From Stagnihabitans sp039932095 (GTDB taxonomy: Bacteria; Pseudomonadota; Alphaproteobacteria; Rhodobacterales; Rhodobacteraceae): a stretch of DNA of 6,090 nucleotides. Of the stretch, positions 1-4,825 are shown in pieces. The translations under genes were made by a program, and so were the position numbers. The notes under the pieces are model-generated. The model made no database searches, was not told the origin of the DNA, and saw nothing but the letters and a program-made list of their open reading frames with translations. The stretch is from the NCBI GenBank assembly GCA_039932095.1, contig JBDTQR010000244.1, positions 1 through 6,090 on the forward strand. Reading direction: 5' to 3'. The number at the start of each line of letters is the position of its first letter. Positions within the stretch are counted from its first letter, which is position 1.

Positions 1-156
1 ATCGCGGCCCCCTGGCTTTTGACCGGCAACGCGACGCCGTTCGCGAACTGGACCGGCATGGCGGGCGGCGCGCTGCTGATCGCGCTGAGCATCCCGCGCG
101 GACGGATCGCCAATTCCTATGCCGGGTGGGACCGGGTTGTATACTGGCCGATGTAA
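1..156 (+). CDS. C-terminal part of a small membrane protein, SPW-repeat-like (partial)
   Basis: The first reading frame is open from the window edge to a TAA at 154-156, giving the last 51 residues of a protein whose start lies upstream. It begins with an APWLL motif like the S-P-W box of SPW-repeat membrane proteins. A hydrophobic, glycine-rich helix follows (about residues 16-31, GMAGGALLIALSIP). The tail is hydrophilic (PRGRIANSYAGWDRVVYW). In SPW-type proteins each W-containing motif pairs with a transmembrane helix, and a charged tail of this kind is common. The frame is uninterrupted, and its stop lies 24 bases before the cytochrome c start, so the two genes are probably co-transcribed. 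The family call rests on one motif and topology; any other small two-helix membrane protein remains possible. No function can be assigned. Confidence 0.5.
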   Translation: MAAPWLLTGNATPFANWTGMAGGALLIALSIPRGRIANSYAGWDRVVYWPM

Positions 157-180
157 CACAGTCAAAGGAAGGGAAAAGCC

Positions 181-744
181 ATGACAACAGGATTTTGGGC
201 ACACAGCCGCAAGCACGTGTTGGCCGCACTGTCGATCTATACCATTGGCGCGCTTCTGGTGGTGGCGGTTTTCGGCGGAATCATCGTCTATGCCGGGTTC
301 TTCAACGTCTCCGCCCTGGTTCCCGATCAAGCCCCCCTGCAATGGCTGTTTGTGACAACACGCGAAGCCTCCATCGGTTACCATGCGAAGGGTATTGTCG
401 CGCCCGCGTCGACTGGCCCGGCGCAGGTCGACAACGGCTTTCGTTTATTCCAAGGCGAATGCTCGATGTGTCATTCCGTCCGGGGGTTCAAGGCTGGCAT
501 CATGTCGGTCGGTCTCAATCCACCAGCGCCACCGTTGGCAGAATTGATCGATATGACCGATGCCGAGACGTTTTGGGTGGTCAAGAACGGAATTCGATTT
601 ACCGGGATGCCGGCCTGGCAGGCGACCAACACCGATGCCCAACTGTGGGATATCGTAGCATTTCTGATGAGTTCCAAGAACATGAAGGACGCCGACTTTG
701 TCGCGATGGGGGCCCGGCTCGGTTTGCCGGCACTGACCAAGTGA
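181..744 (+). CDS. Membrane-anchored mono-heme cytochrome c
   Basis: This 187-residue electron carrier should be held on the periplasmic face of the inner membrane. A basic N-terminus (HSRKH) precedes one hydrophobic segment at about residues 15-40 with no obvious cleavage site, so it probably stays as an anchor. The heme attachment motif CSMCH is at residues 94-98 (C94, C97, axial H98). The likely axial methionine is M143 in the GMPAW motif. The C-terminal helix (LWDIVAFLMS) is typical of class I cytochrome c domains. The start is supported by AAGGAAGGG at 165-173, seven bases before the ATG. The gene sits between a small membrane protein and a His-rich protein, and a Rieske protein is encoded further downstream. 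It may therefore accept electrons from a quinol-oxidising complex, but its partner is not visible here. The domain call is firm; the physiological role is not. Confidence 0.93.
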   Translation: MTTGFWAHSRKHVLAALSIYTIGALLVVAVFGGIIVYAGFFNVSALVPDQAPLQWLFVTTREASIGYHAKGIVAPASTGPAQVDNGFRLFQGECSMCHSVRGFKAGIMSVGLNPPAPPLAELIDMTDAETFWVVKNGIRFTGMPAWQATNTDAQLWDIVAFLMSSKNMKDADFVAMGARLGLPALTK

Positions 745-808
745 ACGAAGGCATCACGGGCCCGCTGGGACAAGATGTGACCCTATTCAATACGTGCAAC
801 TGGCCGGG

Positions 809-825
809 GTCCGGCTAGGCCGGAC
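809..825 (+). other. Perfect 7-bp inverted repeat before the His-rich gene
   Basis: GTCCGGC at 809-815 and GCCGGAC at 819-825 form a GC-rich perfect stem with a three-base TAG loop; G808 and T826 add a wobble pair. The stem lies between the cytochrome c stop and the next gene, and ends about five bases before that gene's ribosome binding site (AAGGAAAG, 830-837). No T-run follows on either strand, so it does not look like an intrinsic terminator. It could stabilise mRNA ends or tune initiation of the downstream gene; both ideas are inference. Confidence 0.6.
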
Positions 826-841
826 TGAAAAGGAAAGTGAA

Positions 842-1102
842 ATGGAATGGCTTGGCAACAACTGGTTCTGGCTTGTCATCATCGGTGGCATGTTCGGCAT
901 TCATTTCTTTGGCCATCGCAGGCATGGTTCCGGTCGCCACCATGGCGCGCCACCGTCCGATCACGATATCGGTGCAACTCCCGGAAAAGTGTCGTCCGAG
1001 CCCCACAGCCACGGGGCAATGGCTGACGGCACAGAAACCGCCCCGCAGGCAACCCGGCCTCCCGATCAGAAGACCGCGACAAAGCACAAGCTTGGTTGCT
1101 GA
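842..1102 (+). CDS. Small histidine-rich single-helix membrane protein
   Basis: This 86-residue protein has one N-terminal hydrophobic helix (about residues 4-23, with NNWFWLVIIGG) followed by a hydrophilic tail rich in histidine, proline and charged residues. Nine histidines are visible: 21, 25, 28, 33, 34, 41, 55, 57 and 82. The chain ends in KLGC with a C-terminal cysteine. The first cluster (HFFGHRRHGSGRHHG) directly follows the helix. This layout suggests a membrane-tethered metal-binding tail, and resembles small proteins found in copper or heavy-metal resistance clusters (DUF2933-like in general form), but I cannot assign a named family. I chose the ATG at 842 because AAGGAAAG lies just upstream; an in-frame ATG at 794 lacks such a site and would put the hairpin inside the gene. 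It is 97 bases downstream of the cytochrome c gene. Metal binding is inferred from composition only. Confidence 0.75.
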   Translation: MEWLGNNWFWLVIIGGMFGIHFFGHRRHGSGRHHGAPPSDHDIGATPGKVSSEPHSHGAMADGTETAPQATRPPDQKTATKHKLGC

Positions 1103-1127
1103 CGGACGTCACGCAAGGACTATCTAT

Positions 1128-1172
1128 ATGAATATCTGGCCACCCCTCCCGTCACATTCGCTGCCTCGATGA
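1128..1172 (+). CDS. Possible 14-residue leader peptide coupled to the MFS gene
   Basis: A short reading frame starts with ATG at 1128, about eight bases after AAGGA (1115-1119), and encodes MNIWPPLPSHSLPR. Its TGA overlaps the proposed MFS start as ATGA at 1169-1172. The MFS ATG has no ribosome binding site of its own, so translation could reach it by termination-reinitiation. The peptide is rich in proline (four of 14). Alternatively, 1128 is the true N-terminus of the transporter and a second missing base separates it from the main frame; the transporter already has one such lesion. Either explanation is tentative. Confidence 0.27.
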   Translation: MNIWPPLPSHSLPR

Positions 1173-2415
1173 CCCAAGTTGCGGGCCCCTCCGGGGTGCC
1201 AGTACGGACTGTTATCGTCTTGATGATCGCCGTTTTTACTGTCTCCATGGGATTTGGCATCATACTGCCCCTGTTGCCGTTTTTGATCGAGCGGTTTCTG
1301 GGTACGGGGGCGCAGGCGGTGCAGATGTCGCGCGCGACCGGCCTGTTGACGGCAATATACACGCTGGCATTGTTCGTCTTCGCGCCCCTCTGGGGCCGTC
1401 TGTCTGACAAAATCGGAAGGCGGGTTATCTTGCTCGTGGCCTGGGCGGGTTTGCGCTTACGATGCTGGTGTTTTCCTTCGTGCAACGGCTGTCCGGGCTC
1501 TATGTCGAGCGTTTCCTCAGCGGATTTTTCGCGGCTGCCGTCACTCCGGTGGCTCTTTCGGTGATAGCCGACCTTGCGGTCAGTGATGCGGCCCGCGCGC
1601 GCCGGTTGCCGTTTGTCAGCATCGCCGGCATCAGCGGTTATCTGCTGGGCCCAATGCTGGGCGTACTGCTTTCTGGACTCGGCGGCGCGACCGGATCCAT
1701 CGCGGTGCCGCTGCGTGCCACTGCGTTGTTGGCATTGATTGCGGCACTTTTCATCGCAATAGCCGTCCCCGGGGGAGCACCGCGACCTTCTTTAGAAAAA
1801 CGCGACCGCAATCTGGGCGAGAAAGATCGAGGAACCATCTTTCGACTTTTGGCTCTCGCTTTCGTGGTCACCGCCGCTGTTGGCGTGTTCGAGGTCGGGC
1901 TGGCGCTGCGCGGCAAAATTGATCTCGGGCTCACTCGCGCCGAGATCGCCTGGATGTTCACTGAATGCAGCTTGGTAATGATCGTGGTTCAGGCCATCGT
2001 CTTTTCGCCATTGATCCGGCCTGAAGCGACGCGTTGGCTCATTGCGCCTGCGCTTGCGGTGCTGGCAGTTAGTTTGGCGTTAGTGCCCTTTGCGTCGAAC
2101 TTCCCCCTTATGCTTGCGGTAATTGCAGCGGTTGCGGCAAGCGCAGGCATCCTGTCGCCAATTCTGACCTTCTGGATTTCCAACAAAGCGCGCGGTGCAA
2201 CACAAGGGGCAGCATTCGGCACGCAGACAGCCGCCGCGAGCCTTGGAGCCGCCACCGGCGCAGCGGCGGGCGGTATGTTGTTCGATGTTACCGTCCTTCC
2301 AAATGCCGCATTTGTTTTCGTGACTGTGACGACCTTGATCGGAGTGGCCATCAGCCTCGGCCTTCCTGCCCTTCTGATGCCGCCCATCCCCCGCGATCCC
2401 CTACCGCAACCCTAA
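1169..2415 (+). pseudogene. MFS transporter (DHA1/TetA-like efflux type), split by a one-base frameshift
   Basis: Two overlapping frames encode the two parts of one major facilitator superfamily transporter. The first part (from 1169) covers helices 1-3 and motif A, GRLSDKIGRR at residues 76-85, with K81 where many members have R. It is in register up to V90 (codon at 1436) and then becomes nonsense. The second frame takes over at 1438 with GLGGFALTMLVFSF and continues to the TAA at 2413-2415, through hydrophobic helices including ISGYLLGPMLGVLL. Adding one G to the GG at 1438-1439 restores about 415 residues, the normal MFS length with room for 12 helices. The fold implies proton-driven export of small molecules across the inner membrane; the substrate is unknown. 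The start at 1169 is uncertain: no ribosome binding site precedes it, and a GTG at 1197 is an alternative. The lesion may be a real mutation or a sequencing deletion. Confidence 0.88.
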
Positions 2416-2427
2416 CGGAGGCCACCT

Positions 2428-2586
2428 GTGATCATCGATCGCGGCGTGATTGCTGCCAAGTTCATGAGCAAATGGGATGCCGTCCAATTCACCACAATAG
2501 CCCTCACTGGAGGAAACATCGATGAACGTGAGTTCGAAAGCCAAAGAACTGGGAGTGGTGGTTCTTCAGGGCGCTGGATCAATTAG
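2428..2586 (+). CDS. Possible short hypothetical ORF (52 residues, GTG start)
   Basis: A GTG at 2428 follows CGGAGG (2416-2421) with a six-base gap. The site begins immediately after the MFS stop, so reinitiation after the transporter is easy to picture. The frame ends with TAG at 2584-2586. The product contains VIAAKFMSKWDAVQFTTIAL and a glycine/serine-rich end (RTGSGGSSGRW). It has no domain I recognise. It overlaps the next candidate start at 2522 in another frame, so at most one of the two is likely to be the main product, unless they are pieces of one damaged gene. The support is the ribosome binding site alone. Confidence 0.25.
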   Translation: MIIDRGVIAAKFMSKWDAVQFTTIALTGGNIDEREFESQRTGSGGSSGRWIN

Positions 2587-3103
2587 TCCTGATCATTTCA
2601 GCGTCCACTCAGAAATATTCGATGGCGGTAGGCGCAAGGACTGGGCTGCCAGGGTGACCCTCGGGACCATGACTGCGCTTGTGATGGACAGAAATGCGCC
2701 GGAATGGGGCAGCAAACGCTTCCGCACTGTGTGGGACAGCATTTGCTCCACGACCGGAGAGCTCACACAAGAAAAAAATGATGCCATGCGGCATCGTCAC
2801 CGACCCGAGCGCGCGCTTCGTCCTCTTTCAAGATGCCCGCGGCTTTTTCAAACCCCGCCTTCGACCGCCCGAACTTGGGCACCACGGTCCAACCTGCAGC
2901 GAAAGGAGTACCTACATGTCCGACATTTCGCGGGAGCCGCCGTCGCCTCCCAATCTTTCCCATTCCCAAAAGGGGCGACGGGATTTCCTTTATTATGCAA
3001 CCGCTGGCGCTGCGGTCGTGACCGTCGGTGCCGGTATTTGGCCACTCATCAACAGTATGAACCCGAGCGCCGATGTTACGGCAGTGGCCAAAATCGAAGT
3101 TGA
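2522..3103 (+). CDS. Hypothetical ORF, of which only about 2522-2790 is plausible
   Basis: An ATG at 2522 follows GGAGG (2509-2513) at an eight-base distance. The first roughly 85 residues (to about GELTQEKND) have an even, soluble-protein composition with no signal peptide or membrane segment. After a run of seven A's at 2771-2777 the frame becomes arginine- and histidine-rich (MRHRHRPERALRP). It then runs about 188 bases into the Rieske gene in another frame, which makes the annotated end unlikely. All three forward frames stay open from about 2780 to the Rieske start, so no stop fixes the real end. I recognise no family. It may be a genuine small gene with a frame error near the A-run, a gene remnant, or non-coding. 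Between the MFS stop (2415) and the Rieske start (2916) I see nothing else gene-like. Confidence 0.3.
   Translation: MNVSSKAKELGVVVLQGAGSISPDHFSVHSEIFDGGRRKDWAARVTLGTMTALVMDRNAPEWGSKRFRTVWDSICSTTGELTQEKNDAMRHRHRPERALRPLSRCPRLFQTPPSTARTWAPRSNLQRKEYLHVRHFAGAAVASQSFPFPKGATGFPLLCNRWRCGRDRRCRYLATHQQYEPERRCYGSGQNRS
2903..2908 (+). promoter_or_regulatory. Ribosome binding site that fixes the Rieske start
   Basis: AAGGAG lies seven bases before the ATG at 2916. The same frame is open back to an ATG at 2694, but the extra residues do not resemble a Rieske N-terminus. The residues after 2916 lead directly into the basic RR-containing signal, so this site sets the start. Confidence 0.8.
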
Positions 3104-3479
3104 TCTGTCAAATGTCGCCCTCGGCGCGAGAATTACCGTCGTCTGGCAAGGCAAGCCCATCTTTATAGACCATCGTACCGAGAAACGAATTTCGGAATCA
3201 CGGGCAGATGACCAGTCTCCCATGCCGGATCCAGCCTTCGACTCGGCGAGAGCACAACGGTCTGAATGGCTTATCCAGATCGGCATTTGCACGCATCTCG
3301 GCTGCATTCCTCTCGGTCAAAACCCGGGTGATCCAGTTGGTCAATGGGATGGATGGCTCTGCCCGTGCCACGGTTCCGTCTATGATACAGCCGGGCGGAT
3401 TCGTCGGGGTCCCGCGCCGCGCAACCTGGACTTGCCGCCTTACCACTTCGTCTCAAACACTCTGTTGAGAATAGGCTAA
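2916..3479 (+). CDS. petA: Ubiquinol-cytochrome c reductase Rieske iron-sulfur subunit
   Basis: This 187-residue protein is the [2Fe-2S] Rieske subunit of a cytochrome bc1-type complex. In that complex it takes one electron from quinol at the periplasmic side and passes it to a c-type cytochrome. The N-terminus carries a twin-arginine-like signal (KGRRDFLYYATAG, residues 19-31), followed by an uncleaved membrane anchor at about 28-46. Cluster box 1 is CTHLGC at 125-130 (C125, H127, and the disulfide C130). Box 2 is CPCHGS at 149-154 (C149, H152, and the disulfide C151), with Y156 close by. S154 and Y156 are the residues that raise the redox potential in high-potential bc1 proteins. The GPAPRNLDLPPY segment at 165-176 is the conserved proline loop region. 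All key residues are present. The symbol is given by family; no petB or petC gene adjoins it, because the next gene faces the other way. Cytochrome b and c1 must come from elsewhere. Confidence 0.95.
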   Translation: MSDISREPPSPPNLSHSQKGRRDFLYYATAGAAVVTVGAGIWPLINSMNPSADVTAVAKIEVDLSNVALGARITVVWQGKPIFIDHRTEKRISESRADDQSPMPDPAFDSARAQRSEWLIQIGICTHLGCIPLGQNPGDPVGQWDGWLCPCHGSVYDTAGRIRRGPAPRNLDLPPYHFVSNTLLRIG

Positions 3480-3678
3480 CAAGCGCGCTTAGAGAAATGG
3501 CGGGGGATCCAGCAGGAGTCTCATAGAGCCAAGTGAATCGAAGATCCTCCGTTAGCTTTAATTCTAGCGGTTGAATGCACAAAAATCTGACTTCGACATT
3601 CCGGTGCGCATTCCCATCCTAAATACTGTAGAAACCGACTTGAGCAACTTGTGCGAGCCGATCTTTCAAATTGGTGGC
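3480..3678. other. Convergent intergenic region with one weak hairpin
   Basis: This 199-base AT-richer gap separates the Rieske stop from the stop of the DUF4396 gene, which comes from the other strand. The clearest structure is CCGTTAG (3549-3555) and CTAGCGG (3564-3570), a seven-pair stem with one G-T pair and an eight-base loop. No T-run follows on either strand, so it is at best a weak bidirectional terminator. I see no gene in this gap. Confidence 0.4.
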
Positions 3679-4476
3679 CTAAAATCTCAATGCGAGCCAG
3701 AGGGCTAGTCCAAATGCTGCTATCGATAGTCCTGCCATGCCGAGGACCTGCCACGATGGCGGCGGCTGGTGGTCCATTTTGTGCTTGTCGTGAGCGGAGA
3801 CGTCCTGCTGGTCTAAAGCTTCGTCGCTTGGGCGAACCGTCATCATGCCATGCTTGAGGGATTTGGCCACCAGCCACCAGTTCATCGGATAGGCCACGAG
3901 GAAGCCTATCAGCAACGCCATGCTCATGACGAACCAGAAAACGGGCATCATCGGATCCAATGGGTGCCCGACGAGGACCTTCCCTATTGTGGCGACCGGC
4001 ACCATTCCCGACATCAGAAAATTCATCGACAGGAATTCGGGGATGAAGGTGCTGGCCAGTGATTGTCGATAGGTACCCCCAGCCGTCTTGAGCATGAACA
4101 GCGCCTGAAAAATGGTCCATCCGAAGCCAAACCCAAGCACGTATTCGAGCGCTATCTCAGCGAAATGGGAAAGTGTCAGCAAAGAACCGATCACGGCGCC
4201 GACCAGGATACCAATACCGTCACCGGCCACGCAATGCATGGTAGAGCCCAACACCTGGCGCCAACGGACGGCGACATAGCGCTCATGAATGCCAGACAAC
4301 GGCTCCCTACAGCCAAGCACGTAGAGGAAGGCGCCCATCGGGCCGGTATAGGCCGTGAGCAGGATGAAGCCCCATTTCATTACCCCCGGTTGAGGCGAGG
4401 ACCGGATGTCAATCGCGACAAACAGAACGGATGCGCCTGTCAGCGCAAACCACAATAGCATGACGCCATTCAACAT
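3679..4476 (-). CDS. DUF4396 family multi-pass membrane protein
   Basis: The 265-residue product is an inner-membrane protein with about six or seven hydrophobic segments. Family hallmarks are MHCVAGDGIGILVGAVIG (about residues 80-97), YVLGFGFGWTIFQALF (about 112-127), IPEFLSMNFLMSGMVPV (about 145-161) and YPMNWWLV (about 196-203). After the main core, a soluble loop with HDKHKMDH (about 229-236) leads to a last helix at the C-terminus. DUF4396 has no established biochemical role; a transport or metal-related function is only a guess from the conserved His, Cys and Met residues in membrane segments. I chose the ATG at 4476: GAGG lies about eight bases upstream on this strand, and the first helix starts right after it. 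An upstream in-frame ATG at 4539 would add 21 basic residues without a clear ribosome binding site. The gene is divergent from the ATP-grasp gene. Confidence 0.85.
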   Translation of the reverse strand: MLNGVMLLWFALTGASVLFVAIDIRSSPQPGVMKWGFILLTAYTGPMGAFLYVLGCREPLSGIHERYVAVRWRQVLGSTMHCVAGDGIGILVGAVIGSLLTLSHFAEIALEYVLGFGFGWTIFQALFMLKTAGGTYRQSLASTFIPEFLSMNFLMSGMVPVATIGKVLVGHPLDPMMPVFWFVMSMALLIGFLVAYPMNWWLVAKSLKHGMMTVRPSDEALDQQDVSAHDKHKMDHQPPPSWQVLGMAGLSIAAFGLALWLALRF

Positions 4477-4494
4477 GAGATACCTCGTTTGCGT

Positions 4495-4506
4495 GCGTCT
4501 GACCCG
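4495..4506 (+). repeat. GCGTCTGACCCG repeat, copy 1
   Basis: This 12-base sequence ends 19 bases upstream of the DUF4396 start codon, seen from that gene's strand, and is identical to positions 4805-4816. Looser similarity continues to the right, with GGCTTTG occurring about 15-20 bases beyond each copy. The two copies are direct repeats on the + strand, so they point in opposite senses relative to their genes. Confidence 0.5.
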
Positions 4507-4529
4507 AATGCGACTTAAAACGGCTTTGA

Positions 4530-4767
4530 AGCCCTGCAAGTTGCCCCGAAAGGGCGCAAACAGTCAAGAACAAAGCCGAGACCAAGAAGGACCTCGACAT
4601 CGTGTGGCCTGTGCTCGTAAGCTCGACAATCAAGCGTTCGTCATTTCCGAGACAATTGACTCCGTTCGTGCCTTGACCGAATGGTACGCAACTCCGAAGA
4701 GTTGATCGCCAAAACCAAACCGGCGCTCAAAATCGGCATGCTGACCGAAACGCTGGAGCGAAAATGA
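4530..4767 (+). pseudogene. Probable gene remnant with two single-base lesions
   Basis: Three frames in succession encode protein-like stretches with little overlap. From 4530 the frame reads to VKNKAETKKDLDIVWPVL. From 4616 a second frame reads RKLDNQAFVISETIDSV and then LTEWYATP. From 4696 a third frame reads EELIAKTKPALKIGMLTETL to a TGA at 4765-4767. Adding one base near 4616 (C to CC) and one near 4696 joins them into one continuous helical, lysine- and glutamate-rich polypeptide of about 78 residues. No start codon is visible in the first frame after its upstream stop (TGA, 4527-4529), so the N-terminus is missing or damaged too. I do not recognise the family. Chance is not excluded, since the pieces are short. 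On the opposite strand a signal-peptide-like frame (start 4600) overlaps this region, but it runs into the DUF4396 gene in a different frame and is less convincing. Confidence 0.38.
4689..4704 (+). other. Perfect 6-bp hairpin with a CGAA loop
   Basis: CAACTC (4689-4694) and GAGTTG (4699-4704) flank the four-base loop CGAA. No T-run follows, so terminator function is unlikely. It coincides with the second apparent frame break of the gene remnant, where a stem could promote deletion or a sequencing error. Confidence 0.4.
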
Positions 4768-4804
4768 CTTTTACAATATTGTGCGTCGACCTGAGAATTG
4801 AAGC

Positions 4805-4816
4805 GCGTCTGACCCG
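4805..4816 (+). repeat. GCGTCTGACCCG repeat, copy 2
   Basis: This copy is identical to 4495-4506 and ends nine bases before the first possible ATG (4826) of the ATP-grasp gene. At this distance it occupies the place where a ribosome binding site would be expected, yet it does not resemble a Shine-Dalgarno sequence. Confidence 0.5.
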
Positions 4817-4825
4817 TACGCAGCC

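Larger units (their letters stand above)
4477..4825. other. Divergent intergenic region between the DUF4396 and ATP-grasp genes
   Basis: These 349 bases must hold the promoters of the two divergent genes, but I find no convincing -35/-10 pair for either. The region contains a probable gene remnant (4530-4767), a 16-base hairpin (4689-4704), a ten-base palindrome ACAATATTGT (4773-4782), and two copies of GCGTCTGACCCG close to the two gene starts. These are listed separately. Confidence 0.5.

Noticed and set aside
126..818. A 230-residue forward frame covering the cytochrome c gene
   Set aside because: It is a shadow frame. The 187-residue frame has the CSMCH heme motif, a membrane anchor and a clean ribosome binding site, while the longer one is arginine-rich and has no domain.
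922..950. Near match between ATGGTTCCGGTCGCCACCAT here and a stretch inside the DUF4396 gene
   Set aside because: Two mismatches in 20 bases, different reading frames and unrelated proteins; most likely chance in GC-rich coding sequence.
2694..2915. N-terminal extension of the Rieske protein by 74 residues
   Set aside because: AAGGAG at 2903-2908 marks the ATG at 2916, and Rieske proteins start close to their RR-containing signal.
3521..4120. A 199-residue reverse frame
   Set aside because: It overlaps the DUF4396 gene in another frame on the same strand and lacks its hydrophobic pattern; no recognisable motif.
4409..4633. Reverse-strand frame with a signal-peptide-like start (MSRSFLVSALFLTV)
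   Set aside because: It overlaps the start of the DUF4396 gene in a different frame, has no convincing ribosome binding site, and its hydrophobic stretch may simply mirror the lysine-rich remnant on the other strand.
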